64,000 nucleotides of DNA from Paragordius varius (Eukaryota > Nematomorpha): assembly GCA_964247055.1 (NCBI GenBank), contig OZ176056.1:4774001-4838000 (forward strand), written 5' to 3'. Of the stretch, positions 1 to 12,250 are shown in pieces (the first letter of the stretch is position 1; every line of letters begins with the position of its first letter). Both the position numbers and the translations under genes were made by a program. The notes under the pieces were generated by a model. It saw only the letters and a program-made list of their open reading frames with translations, ran no database searches and was not told the DNA's origin.

Positions 1-20
1 ATGCATTTTCATTATGCATT

Positions 21-170
21 CTGCTTTGTTATTTCACACTATAGTAGGGCAATTCGCATTATTGGAATGTATGGAAAAAAGAAAAATATTATTGTTTATT
101 TAACATTTGGTTGTTTTTTCCATACACTAATGTCTTGCAAATTCCCTTACTATAGTGTGAAATAAGCAGC
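21..170. repeat. short fold-back (inverted-repeat) element
   Basis: Two arms of about 60 nt (21-81 and 113-170) are imperfect reverse complements; each carries TTTCACACTATAGTA followed by a TGTATGGAAAAA stretch. A related arm recurs at 61.2 kb inside the SLC45 gene, so this is a dispersed MITE-like family rather than a chance hairpin. No coding sequence. Confidence 0.7.
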
Positions 171-189
171 CATTTAAATGCATCCTGGA

Positions 190-1684
190 GTTTCCTTTAA
201 TTATCTTCATACATGGCTAACTTATAATCGAATTCTGTTTTTCAGTAATCGATATCTTTAAATAAAAAACACCCTAATATATAAAAATTTTGGTTGTTTA
301 ATTAAATTTAAATGATACCTATTATATTTAAAACATAATTTTTCTTTTGTCCCCAAAATATCCCTCAACTAGAATATAAGCCTTTAGAAAAGTAAACCTT
401 TTTAATATCAGCCTTTCCAAAAATCTGAGAGTGCGCCATTATTAACTTGGCTCAGTTAATAACACTAGTCAACAATATCTGCCACTTGAGTTTTTGCAAT
501 CTGATATTTACTATCATTTTAACAGTTGAAATAAAAATACACCCAAGAATTTTAAATAGTTTAATGCTTCTGATTATGCGCCCTCTTTATCAAAATTTAC
601 TAAAAAATATTTTCCTGCGAAAATTTATAACAAATATCCATTTGTAATATATTATTTTAAATATTAATTAAAACATAAAATGCATACTGATATGTATTAC
701 ATAGATGGTTAATATTGGACATAAGAAGCGACAAACGCGCAAAGAGAGAGCGTTTTTCTAATCAATGAATTCTTAAAACTAATGGAATAGCTCAAACCTT
801 TATCTAGATAGCAATGAAAGTCCAAAAAAGACAACATAAGAAATTTTTTTGATTAACAGTTATTTATTGCTTTTATGCCATTTAAGTTTTTTGTTTTTTA
901 AGATTACCATATCATCAATATTAATTTATTTTCTTTAGTAGGTTTCTAGAAACTAAAAACAAATTTAAACTTATTTTTTATTTTTTAACGTATTTAATAA
1001 ATTTACAGTTATAACTATGCATTTTGGTATCCACTGGGTAAAATAACTTAAATAATAATAAATTTAATTGAAAAAGACCAAAAGCTTTTTCGAAGATTTT
1101 TTCTTAATTTATTGCTAATATATTAAAATAATTGTTATGATTATTAAATTAGTTTGTTTGTGAAATTTTATAACTTATTTGAGGGTTGAAAATTTTGACC
1201 ATACAAATCCAAATAACATTTATGTCAAATTGATTTAAATGACCCATCCATTCGTAAGATACAGTTTTTCGCGCTCTTTTGAATGATATAAAATACATGT
1301 CTCTATATCTATAACTTTTAGTTTCGAAAATTTTAATGTTAATCGGGGCCAAAAATTATCGTTAAATTCTAATAAATAAAATATATAATATTAGAACAAT
1401 TTTTTTCAGAAATACTATTTAAATTTTACAAGAATGGCAGTTAAAAAGTCAAATTTTGTAGTCTAGTCAATATTTTGTTTTATAGTATAATATTAAAGAG
1501 ATTAATTATGAATCTTATGATTTATTTAGTGATCATGTATTGGTAAATCAATTAATTAAAAAATTATCACTTTTTACGCTAATATGTACAAAATAAATGG
1601 AAATTTTTTAGAACACTTATTACATTAATGTTTTAGATATTACATGGTATGTTAATATTAAAAAATTTAATAAAAAAATTTTAC
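190..1684. other. intergenic AT-rich DNA, nothing recognised
   Basis: Short open frames occur on both strands, but none has splice signals, homology or composition that stands out from the AT-rich background. Confidence 0.5.
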
Positions 1685-4600
1685 ATGTCGTTTAAAACCA
1701 TTTTTCGAATCTTTATTTTTATTCTGTTTATTGGATTATCATTGAATGTAATTAACAAAAAATATAAAGATAAGGACACAATATTCCTTATGTCATCCGG
1801 GGTAGGTAAGATTTTTTTCATTTTTACCAAAACCAGATATTTCTCGAATATTTATTAAGAAACTAATTGGTAATTAAGACCACTATCTAGATTTTTAAAA
1901 AATAACTTATCGTTTTATTGGATAAATGATGGTTAATTCAAAGGATAAAATATACCATTGAGCCTTAAATCATGAATGTTCAACATAAACATCTTCGTGG
2001 CTGCTTTGATATATTTTGGTTTTCTTGACCTCAATTTTGGATATTATATCGAAATAATCGTATATTTTTGATTTAATTACAATTTTTTAGAGCACTTTTG
2101 CGCATCGCAAAAAGCGTGTTGAACATCCCCTAAAATTCATCCTTAAGCATTTCATATTATAAAATATTTCTACCCTTGAACATATTAAATTTACCCTAAT
2201 ATTTGGGCTCAACTAACTCATTATTAATATAATATTTTTGTTAAAACAATAGTTTATCAACCTTTTCTGTATTAATTTTAACCCAGTTGCAGTGGCGTAC
2301 CAAGAAGGGGGGGGCAAGGGGGTGCATCATGCCCCGGGCGCCGTTTTTAGGGGCGCCAAAATAATTTTTCTTAATTAAATTTAATTTATGCAAAAATTAT
2401 AACAACTTTCAAGTAAGATTTTAGCAATTTACGTAATAATCTCTAAAAAATATAAAATTTTTATAAATGAGACTAAGAGACATTATACAAAAAACAAATT
2501 TGATGCAGGTTTTCCCTTCTACATGTACAAACTTATTTCTATTCATCTCTAACAAAGTAGGTAGTATAGCTTTGTATTTGTTATAATTATTTTCATTATT
2601 ATCAGATATTGCCAAAGAGGTTACGCAAATAGGAAACGAAAAATCCAGGAATAGAATAAACAAATAAAATGGGAATGAGTATAAAATCTTATTAACCAAA
2701 ATATCTGACCATAACATTGAAAGTGTATGCGACATAAACGTAACGGTACCCTTTAATATTAATAACTACACCTGTAATCCTAGTTATTAATCCAATAAAT
2801 AGAGATGAGGAAACTACAAATATACCATTTGTGATTCCAAGCGCTATACCTATAGAGTAATTCGCCTTTTTAAAATGTTCTAATAAAAATGTCCCCGTAA
2901 TATCTCAACCAGAAATGATTATTCGTGGATATCAAGGATTTCAAAATAAATGCAATCTCTTTGAAACAAAAAATGATCGTTCAATCCCTCAATCTTGGTT
3001 TTTCCAACGTGTCGGTAAAAAAGAAAGAAAGTTGAGAGGTCATAGATTTGTTATTCACCAAAAAACAAATCTGCGTATGGTTTTCCTTCTTTTTACTCGA
3101 TATTATTCTTTACCATCATATTTTATACTACGCATGGTTTAAATGAATGGAGGAAAAAATATAAATTAATCCATCATGAAAATAGCCTCAATCATCGGAA
3201 TGCATTTAATTGGAAAGAGGCAGCAAGAAGATTGATAAATAAAATAGGGATTCTGCTCTAGAAGCTTACTTACAATCGGAAAAAAATCGATGGCAAAATG
3301 TTTTACATCGAATTTGACCTGCATGAAATTTTTATCACCCAAATTTCTTTTCCAGGACATGTTAAAAGTTTAATGTATCTAGATCAATTCTTAAACTATG
3401 GGTCGCGAGTAGGGTTGTGCATTTGACTGCTTTTTCAAAAAAGTCCGGTCAGACCCGGTCAACCATGGTCATGACCACGGTCGAGACCACTTTACCTAAG
3501 TAAATACCATGCGATATTGGAGTGTGAAAATAATGTTCGAACAATACTTGGGTTTCACTAATGTCATGTTTTTTTAAAAGTTAATATAATACATTTTTTT
3601 ATATTTACATTATTTTCAATCAAATTTAATCAAGAATTTATTTTAAATAAATTTGCCAGATTCTTGTGGCCTTCTGAATCTTCAAATTCATAGCTTTTAA
3701 TGGATATTTCAGATAAAATTTTAACTAGTTTGTTACACTTTCTTTCATCATTGAAATATCCAATTATAAATTGTTTTTACAGCTTATTGGTTCATATATA
3801 TAGAATAATCGCATATTTGCAAATGCTTGATTGTTTTCAAAATAACTGGATATGCTAAATGTTAATGTTATAAGGATGCATGTTTAACAATTTTATATTT
3901 TTAAATAAGCATATTTAAATATTTAATTTTTATTTTGTAAAAAGTATATTAAAAAGCAATAAAATCTTACTATCTCTCTTCCAAAAAAAATAGCAGCAAT
4001 TTTTTAAAAAACAGCTGTTTTTTTAAATGACCATGGTCAAAAAATAAATAGTCACTGACCTGGTCATGACTCGGTCAATTGACCAGGTCATGACTTGGTC
4101 AGCACAACCCTAGTCGCCAGTGATAATACAATTTAACAAAAAATGTTTTTAACTTGTAAAATTATTGTTATAAAGAAAAATAACATTGTATATAATTATC
4201 ATAAAATCTTCTGGTTCAGAAGGGTTTATATTAGCATTTCTATTCCAATCATTATAATCTATATATTTATAAAAATGGAAAATGCTGCCTTTATGATCTG
4301 TTTCGGGAAAAATAGACCAATTCAAATCCAAAAGTCAAAAAAATATTTCATTAATGAATGCCCCGACAATAGCTTCGCCCTTTTTTTGAATTAAGCTCTC
4401 AGTTCGGGCCACCCCGTATAAAAAACGGGTTTTTTTGAAAACAGAAGTCCAGAAAAATCGTGTCTTGAGACAATTTTCCGGAAAACATGATATACCTATC
4501 GATTTCAAATATGATTATTTTTACTTTTAATTGATTGCGAACCTAGTCTGCTTACTTTTTTAATTTAGGCTCTCTTTTTACCCGTTCCCCCCGTAAAATG

Positions 4601-7600
4601 CCATTTTTTTCAAAAAAACCAAATATTTTTTTGCCCAGGGTGTGACCGATAAAATTTACTGAGGATTCGAATTCTCTGTTAAAAGGCAAAAATTTTAGTC
4701 TTGCGTGTTTTAATATTGGCTACTAAGTAAACAGATAGCCGCTTAAGCTGCGCCATATAGAAATTGCGTTGTTTTGGAGCTAATTTACAGAAAATTTATG
4801 AAGCCATATGAGATTAAAAGCTCGAAATATTACCCTTAACTAGGTAAAAATTAAGGTCGGGTCTTTATTTTGGGACCTTTATACTTTAAACGCCATCATA
4901 TAACGATTATTTAGTGTTGAGGTATTTTTTCGAATAACCATGAGATGATGGTATCAAAAATGATTCCAAATATTTGCCTTACAGAGTAAAGAAATTTAAC
5001 TCTGCGCTTTTTCCATATAGGTCCATGGGTAGGGGTCTACCAGCTTAAAACTGAGATGCCATACAAAATAGGCTTAGTTTTGGAGCTAATTTTCTAAAAA
5101 CTTAAAAGCCATACGAGTTCAGTTAAACACTTTTCTAGGGAATTTGTGTATAATATCATTCTTTCCTTTAGGAAGGGATTACAAATGATTTACTTTTTAT
5201 ATCCCTTGATCCCAGCTGTATGAACACAATTTCAAATTAGAACTTTTAACCATGATTTCGAACGAAAATTTTAAAATAAATCCAATGATAGTTGAATATT
5301 AACTTTAATAAGGGACAGATTAAATATGGTCAATTTCGAGTAAACAATATTTCAGCCTATGCAAAAACCTGTAATAAATTAAAGACATTCTTTTTATTAA
5401 ATATGTTTATTATTATTTTTTATCTCCATTAACTCTATTTATTGCAAATTATTAAGAATATTTATCGGTGAGACTAATCCACACCGAAGCGTGACCGGGC
5501 CTGCTAGTATTTTGCATAAATTTACTATGAATCAGAAAATGTTATAGAAATTTATAAAAAATGTAGGTTAATTTTTGTCAATCTCTCAAAACCGAAATAA
5601 TCCCGATAAATATTATCGACAAAATTTTAAGTGTTATTTCGAAGTAATATTTTTCTTTTATATTTGGGTTAGTTAAGAAACTCGCAATCATAAATGGGGT
5701 CGGGACTACAAAAGTTTAAGAAGCCCTGATCTAGATGACAAAGCACCAAATCCTGGAAACTATTATTTTTACTAAAATTTGTAGCTCATTTTGATTAGAA
5801 TCGATAGGGTTCAACATAGATTGCAAGATCCTAAAATTTTAATGGAGCATTTAAGGACTTTGAAACCATAACTATTAAATTATTAGATATTCGGAATCAC
5901 CTTTGCGAGGAAGCCATAAAAAAGCTAAAATAGTATGTGAAAACTCGGATGTTTCTTTATCTATATCAACCCGTGTTAGAAAGCCAAAAAATTCCTAGGA
6001 GAATCAGATTGAGTGATTCTTTCTGCAGAAAGGGAATTTTATTGTGTTATGAAACAGGTATTGGATAAATTGCAACATAAAATGGAAAAGCAATTCTTTA
6101 GGCTGAAAGGTGTAAATTCTATTTGGATTTTTGTAAGATAAAAATATATTGACACGTAATAACAATAACAATAAAAATAAGGATTTAAAAATAATTGTAA
6201 ATCTATAGGCAATTAATGGAACAGATATTTTTATCGATGTTTGTGATTGTAGGATGTTACTCCTAAGTCGAAAAGGTGTCGAACCTACAACTCCGTTAGA
6301 ACTTTTATATGATTTCAAACGGCAAAGATGTGTTACCCAATTTAAGAGTTTGCTTTTCAAATATTTTGAATATTTCAACGTCTGTCGCTAGTTGTAAAAG
6401 GTCATTCAAAAAATTTAAATCAATTTGACTGTGTTGTCATATCTATGGTGTTTAGGTAGATCGTTTGTATTTTTTTAATAAATTGTTTTATTGGCTTTCA
6501 AAAAGAGAAGGGGGGCGGCGGCTCCATAAGAGTTTTATGCCCCGGCGCCGCAAATGCTCGGTACGCCTCTGCCCAGTTGTAAATAAAAATATATTTAGTT
6601 TTTAAGTTCGAGTGTGAATTTGAAATGTTTGAGGGTCGATTCGGAATGTCCAAGGGTGTATATGACATGTTTAAGGATGAATATGAGCTGATAATATATT
6701 TTCCTGCATCTATGAAGCTGGCCAAATGAATAATTTGATTTTTTTAGAAATGTCAAGCTTATTGTCACGCTTGTTATGGCCTTTGGGCTGTTAAACAAAA
6801 TTTGACACGAGATGGTGTTTATGAAAAAACGAAACAATGTTACAATCAGTGTGTGCCCCGTAACAATGAAAATAACATTAATAAAAATATTAATAGCAAT
6901 AATAATTTAAATAATGTCAATAATAATCTTGTTAAGACGCTAAACAATCAACGTAAAAATATTCATATAACAAAAGAAGTATCCTCTTTCTCAAATAAAG
7001 TATTTTTTTGTTCGATTTTTGCATCCAAAAATTATGATCTTATGCTAATTGCTATAATGATTAGAACCAGCTTTGTTTGCGCGAACTAAATGAATCTCTA
7101 TGGGATGCTTGTAATGAGGTGCGTGGAAATTTGCCATGTGGGTAATATATTCAAAATAAAAAATAATTTTAGAAAATTAAAATTTTACATTTTTAATAAT
7201 AATAATGGATATTGTGCAACTTTATTTTAAAGCTCTTATAATTTCGATTTAATGAAATAAACTTTACTGAATCCCCCTTTTTGAATATTTAAGTAAATAA
7301 CATATATTTTCGGGGTGATGAGGCTGATAAAAAGCATGTCTCTTACGCCACAATTGGATTAATCACTGAGGGGGAGGGAATACACCCGCATAGAATTTAA
7401 TTTTCAAATCCTGTTATACTTTATCAATCGTAAGGGAGCTCCTACTAGGATATATACCTGGTGTGGTCATAAGTCTTAACCGTATTTTTGGTAAAAAATG
7501 CGTATTTAAAGAAAGTGATTTATTTCATTCAATCTAATGTCCATCGGTTTCTCATACCACCCCTCTCTCAAAATTTTAAGAATGTTATGTCGGAAAAACT

Positions 7601-8984
7601 GATTATCTTTATTCAAATTATTGAAGTACTGCCCTGTGCGTATCCCCAATTAATACACAAAGGTAGTTGCTAATTGGTACAGGTAAGGGAAGTGCGACGG
7701 ATGTGGGACCCTATCGAAGCGATTTTGAGGGGTCGTTTACTGGTTTTACTGTGTGATACGCAACAGTGTCATGTGGCAAAATCACTTTGCCATGTCTGCT
7801 GGCCCATACCAGACGTTTTTTGCATAAAGCATCGTTTAAATTAATCATTTGTTGGCGATAGAGTTGTACGTATATCAACCGTTTCCTAAGAATCAATACT
7901 TAATAGATAATACCGCTCTCCCAGACACAGAGCATGGTCTTCTTGTCCAAGTGATTTGGCCTGGATGCGTGAACGACCGGCTTTGCAAGCCATTCTTTAA
8001 CTTTAGATTTATAATGTAAAGTCACTTTTCATTACATAAATCGATCCAAATATAATTTCTTTTTCATGACATTTTTGCCATTTTCGATTTGACCTTAATT
8101 CAAATTGTGGTGGACCCATTAACTTAGGTTGGCCTTTCCGCTGCCCGCAAACCTTTAAAGTTTTTTTGATACTTTTGTCTATTGCCGTTGAGATTGGGCT
8201 GGGTAATCCAATAACTCTTGTAATTTATCGACTTGTGTAGTCTACCAAAGCTCCTTGTCTCTTCACATTGAAATTATGTTTTCTCAACCTCGCATCATAT
8301 AATCGATGAAACATTACCATATGTTTCAACCAGCAAACGATAATCTTTAACAATATATTCTTTAAATAATAGAGGTGCGTGTCGCAAATGTTTTTAGGAA
8401 CAAAATTAGGAATGATTTACTGAATGATAATAAAAATAAAGCTTTTAGCGGACCCGACTTGTTTGCATTTACCGTTTAATGTCAGATGAACAATGGTGTC
8501 TGTGTAAAATTAATCGACTGCGTACTTTCCCCGACATTTTCTCCTAGTTAACCGGTTATAACTTATGACTGCATCTGGTATATAGGATACAAAATTGTTT
8601 CAATATATATTATAGTTGTGATGAAGTGGTAGATTATATTCCACGCGTAGTTTGTACGGAGAATGCGGCCCAACTATTAGCGGGCATTCCATCCGACGCA
8701 AAGTTTCAAAAAAACGAAATGTTTACCAAACAAAACCACCACGCTTCTCAAAATTACCCGTATAACAATTCTGTTTTGAGTATTAGTAATCGTATACGGG
8801 CTCTAAATTGGTATGGACGAGAAATTCATCATATCCTAATGTCATCCGTTGGAGCGTATGATGTCCCAAGTCCCCAGATCACATTTAATAATACAAAGGG
8901 GAACGTATCACAAGTCGAAAAAATTTTTGAATTTCAAACGTTGTTTCAAGTGTCAGATTTCCTCGTCACTTGTTATGCCGATAG
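1685..8984 (+). CDS. predicted secreted cysteine-containing protein, 5' part of gene (four exons seen)
   Basis: I do not recognise the family. Four exons join in phase: 1685-1801, 6748-6999, 7065-7141 and 8616-8984 (815 nt, open at the 3' end). Exon 1 starts MSFKTIFRIFIFILFIGLSL, a good signal peptide. Exon 2 follows a T-rich acceptor and encodes several cysteines (CQAYCHACYGLWAV, then CYNQC) before an Asn-rich stretch that is probably a linker. Exon 3 encodes NESLWDACNEV and leaves a phase-2 end that exon 4 completes as Gly. Exon 4 ends at a strong donor (AG|GTAAGA). Phase agreement at three junctions is the main support. The first junction uses GGG|GTAGGT; a GTAAGA donor 4 nt downstream would break the frame. 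Its introns are loaded with transposons (see entries below). Downstream exons were not found; a secreted or membrane ectodomain is inferred. Confidence 0.5.
2290..6571 (+). mobile_element. decayed autonomous hAT transposon (P52rIPK/ZMYM1-type transposase)
   Basis: Ends are CAGTGGCGTACC and GGTACGCCTCTG (inverted, 11 of 12 matching), flanked by a perfect 8-bp duplication CCCAGTTG (2282-2289 and 6572-6579), diagnostic of hAT. Transposase remains are on the + strand: 2915-3330 holds the TTF-type zinc-finger end (GLNEWRKKYKLIHHENSLNH). 5820-6130 holds KLLDIRNHLCEEAIKKAKI and the KPKKFLGESD and VMKQVLDKLQHKMEKQFF segments. 6380-6450 holds the ISTSVASCKRSF hAT dimerisation motif. Many stops and frameshifts make it dead. 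A hAT MITE lies inside at 3410-4112; about 1.4 kb (roughly 4121-5700) shows no transposase and may be another insertion I could not delimit. Confidence 0.85.
3410..4112. mobile_element. hAT-type MITE nested inside the hAT transposon
   Basis: Inverted ends start TAGGGTTGTGC on both sides and continue with many GACC/GGTCATGACC repeats. Flanks GTCGCGAG (3402-3409) and GTCGCCAG (4113-4120) form an 8-bp target duplication with one mismatch. No coding capacity. It is younger than the hAT copy it interrupts. Confidence 0.85.
7453..8582 (-). mobile_element. decayed mariner transposon
   Basis: Terminal inverted repeats of about 30 nt: TATACCTGGTGTGGTCATAA at the left and its relative (TATACCAGATGCAGTCATAA, inverted) at the right, next to TA. 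The minus strand encodes mariner transposase fragments: MLCVW, ETVDIRTTLSP, LNDALCKKRLVWASRHGKVI with the catalytic-region LPHD, and the C-terminal DNQFFRHNI. Stops and frameshifts throughout. It lies in an intron of the secreted-protein gene, ending about 30 bp before the exon at 8616. Confidence 0.8.
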
Positions 8985-9039
8985 GTAAGATTTCGAAACT
9001 TAAAAATATAAATATATATTTGATAATTAAATATTTTAT

Positions 9040-9309
9040 CAGAGGTGTAGTCTAACACAAGTGGATAGGTCGCATTTAAGGCCTAGCGGAACGACCGTAA
9101 AAAATTTCATTATACAAATCAACAAATTTGTTATTTGATTAGGTTAAAATTTAATAAAAGTATCAACATTACCTTCTTTTCTGGTTTATTATTATATAAC
9201 ACTTTTATCCAAAGTTTGAAAAATTAACAGGTGATAATTAAAGTTTTATTCACATAAATTAAAATTTAAACAGAAGCCGCTTTTTGCGGTCGTGTATTGG
9301 ACACCCCTG
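9040..9309. mobile_element. hAT-like MITE
   Basis: Left end CAGAGGTGTAGTCTAACAC and right end GTGTATTGGACACCCCTG are inverted relatives of the common CAGGGGTGTCCAA hAT terminus, and GC-richer blocks (GGTCGCATTTAAGGCC; GCCGCTTTTTGCGGTC) lie just inside. No clear 8-bp target duplication survives. Non-coding. Confidence 0.65.
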
Positions 9310-10770
9310 ATTTAAAAGTAAAACCATGTAATAAACTTATGGGATAAGTTATAAAGTATTTTCACAATTTATTAAACCAAAAATATGTGATATTTTGTAA
9401 AAAATTTTCACATTTAAAAAATATTATAATTTAAAGATATAGATATAGAATTAGATATGCTTTAGCAAATGACTTTAAAATAGGAATAGGACAAAAAAAT
9501 ATTTTTTATTGTATAAATTGATTGATGCAAACTTTTTAAACTATATATAAATCAACGCCGCCGCAGAATAAAGTCGAATGCAGATCGATTATATAATTAG
9601 ACATTACTTAATTAAAATAATTTTATATTAATTTATATTATGTTTTATAAAAAATCGTTTTAATCCATTTTTTTAAAAATGCATTTTTGTTGTTATTTAT
9701 ACATTTCATGTATTTAGACTGTGTGAAATTATCAATACTTGGTGATGATAATCTAATACTTTCCAATGTCGATAAATAAATTTTATAAATAAATCGCAAG
9801 TATTACTTAATAAATATTTTACAGAAAGAAAAATGATATTAGACTTACATCATAAATTCTTTATATAATATTTAGCTCATTAATTTGTAACTTATTCGAA
9901 ATTGACCCTATGTTCCGCTAGATGCCATGTAAAAATGGTAATAAAGATACAAAAAATCTTGCCACTTGTTACGTTAAAGAGATATTCAAACAAAGTACTT
10001 TAATAACTCTAGTGTTTGATCCCTCACCCTGTAAAATATTATCCCTTACTTAACTAAACCCAGAAGATATTCTATAAACCAATTTAATTTAATGTAAAAA
10101 ATACATAAGAACGCATAAATTAAATAAGCCCTTTATGGGTGAATATAATATTAGTCTTCATGTAGTGGCACTCTACGATGTAAAATTAATTTTTTAAGAA
10201 AAACGTGTCAATAAAGCACAATTTCCCGGAAAGTGATGTACAGATTTTATAAATTTTTCGTATAAAGGCAAAATATTTAGTTAAATACCTTCATAAACCA
10301 AGTGAGCAATGATCTAACAACAATCACACATAGAAGTGGGTTTGAAGCATAGTTTCGGAAAACGTATAAATTATGTATAATGTAAATAGATTATGGTTTT
10401 AATATGTCTTGTATATAGGCAAATATTTAATAACCAAACGGTTTTTTAATTATCCGCTGGGTAGGGCCCTGTGCAAAGTATTTTTCCAATTTTTATGCAT
10501 GAGCATGTTTAATTTTTTTTAAAAACGTTATATGTTTTATCCAAAAAAATAATTGTAATAATATATTTTGACTCGTAATATTTTGAATGTTTAAAGTCAG
10601 CGAATGTTAAATAAACGGTTTGATAAAAAAATATTTTTACCCCAAAATATACCATTTTGTACATATTATTAACGAATTGCCCATCATATTTATTTGTAAT
10701 CAAATAAAATGTAATCACATTGAATTTTTAGATTAAATATTGATAATGTTTTGTTGGAACGAATCTATCA
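9310..10770. other. AT-rich DNA, nothing recognised
   Basis: No exon-like stretch, repeat relative or transposon end was seen. It would be intronic or intergenic depending on where the flanking partial genes end. Confidence 0.4.
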
Positions 10771-10774
10771 TTGA

Positions 10775-10806
10775 TCATTTCCATGTATCTTCGTCATCCA
10801 ACAAAC
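10775..10806 (-). CDS. possible last exon of the minus-strand secreted-protein gene
   Basis: After a TTTAG acceptor the minus strand reads, in the phase left by the exon at 11264-11311, GLLDDEDTWK and a TGA stop. The phase agreement is the only support, and the segment is only 32 nt, so chance is quite possible. Confidence 0.2.
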
Positions 10807-11263
10807 CTAAATAGTCAAAAATTTTAATATAAACTCTACTTAAATCAATAAACGTTAAAATAATTAATATTAATGAATCACATTATGATACATTTCATAG
10901 ATGTTATTATAATATCATAAATATGCCCTTACTTATTCTGTTCATTCAAGGTCAAGACCAGTTTTTAAAATCAAAATTATTTTTTAAAATTAGCCATCAC
11001 AACCTTCTAAATTCTTTCACGTGAAACTACCTTTTTTTATTTTTTTATTAAAAGATAATATGTGACGAGGAAAAATCATGTCTTACACATTTTAAAAACA
11101 ATAAGCTAAAAGATTTCCAGCAGAAATCTGCTAACTAATGATAAGGACGTAAATCATTAGAGTATTATGAAGGATTTTAAAAAAATTTTGACTGCTAACT
11201 TTTCTGTAAGCCAGTCAAATTATATTTTAGTTTTAGTAGACATAATTATATAAAAAAACATAC

Positions 11264-11311
11264 CTTTTCCTTTATGACCCGAATGCCGTAATCCAGACCC
11301 ATCATCCTGTC
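11264..11311 (-). CDS. 48-nt phase 1-1 exon with Ser-Gly motif
   Basis: Minus strand: a pyrimidine-rich acceptor ending CTTAG, 48 nt, then donor G|GTATG. Spliced in phase it encodes GQDDGSGLRHSGHKGK. It follows the similar exon at 11450-11506 in the same phase. Asp-Asp-Gly-Ser-Gly resembles a glycosaminoglycan attachment context (acidic residues before Ser-Gly), but that role is inference. Being a multiple of 3 and phase 1-1, it could be skipped without shifting the frame. Confidence 0.4.
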
Positions 11312-11449
11312 CTAAGTTATAGAAGAAAGCAAAATAATCATAGGCATAAACCGCACCATTCTTTCTAATAAAACTTCTTTTAACCAAAAACGCAATCCAA
11401 ACGCAACTTTTGTTTCATTTAAATGCAAAAACCTAACAAAAAATAATAC

Positions 11450-11506
11450 CTTTTCTTTTATAAATTGATTGGAAACCAGGGTCCTTTGTACCAGAGCCAG
11501 AATAAA
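11450..11506 (-). CDS. 57-nt phase 1-1 exon with Ser-Gly motif
   Basis: Minus strand: acceptor ATTAG, 57 nt, donor G|GTATT. Encodes VYSGSGTKDPGFQSIYKRK when joined to the phase-1 end of the exon at 14155-14406. Same design as 11264-11311 and 23328-23369: Ser-Gly near the start, basic residues before the donor, phase 1-1, GGTAT donor. Confidence 0.4.
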
Positions 11507-12029
11507 CTAATTGTATATAAATAAATAATACTAATATTAAACAAAAATTTTGGATCTACAATGATTTACATAATTTCATAGTTATTAAATTTTTTCCTAG
11601 TTTTTAGTCAAGCCTTTGCCAAATTGAATGGTTATCTAATTGCTTTAGATGTAATTATATGAATATTTTCGCATTAATTTTCAATAGAGAATTTGGATTT
11701 ATATATTTGGCATATATTTGTCGAAAAAAATATAATATAAAGGTAGTTTTTATATAGTCTATGACATTTTAGGGGAGTTTTATATCTAGCGATTTGAAAT
11801 AAAAACTCAAAAGCGAGCATTCGAGAAGGGTAGTTGAACAGGAATTGAAAATTTTTTATTGATTTACACAAAAATTTTCTTAATAATTTTTATTATTTTT
11901 CAGCACATTCATCATTTATTTCCTTTATCTAAGAATCTTTAGAATAATTACCACTGGTAAACTTTTTAATAATTATTTTGTAAAAGAGCCATATTGAAAA
12001 CCACAGTCCCATTTTTAAAATGCAATACT

Positions 12030-12250
12030 GTTACATATGAATATATATTTTGTTTGTATACTATAATCTTTTGTGAGATTTGCATTGTCTTATTTTTATA
12101 TTTTTTTGTACTATGTAAATATCATATCCTTTGTTACTCGAAATTTTATTGTTATCATGCAAATTATGTTCACTTAAAAATAGTATATATAAACACAAAA
12201 AACCGAATAAATATCTTTTGAAGTTTTACGTTATATCTTAGTTACCTTTT
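12030..12250. repeat. fragment of a LINE 3' tail
   Basis: Closely matches 28820-29010 within the 3' untranslated part of the LINE at 26.7-29.2 kb; shared blocks include GTGAGATTTGCATTGTCTTA and CGAAATTTTATTGTTATCA. No RT sequence is attached. Confidence 0.7.

Larger units (their letters stand above)
2105..6690. mobile_element. short inverted-repeat MITE of the 'GGTGAATTTGAA' family, split by a hAT element
   Basis: The flanks of the hAT at 2290-6571 contain one end with TTACCCT/CCTTGAACAT blocks (2105-2281) and the inverted end with GTGTGAATTTGAA (6590-6690). Copies at 13.6, 50.1 and 55.0 kb show the same end blocks about 250-320 bp apart, so this one was opened by the hAT insertion. Confidence 0.6.

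Noticed and set aside
447-647. Open frame with a hydrophobic start
   Set aside because: Biased AT-rich composition, and no splice or promoter context; not supported as a gene.
1149-1352. Minus-strand open frame of 67 codons
   Set aside because: No splice signals, family match or conservation; such frames are expected by chance at this length.
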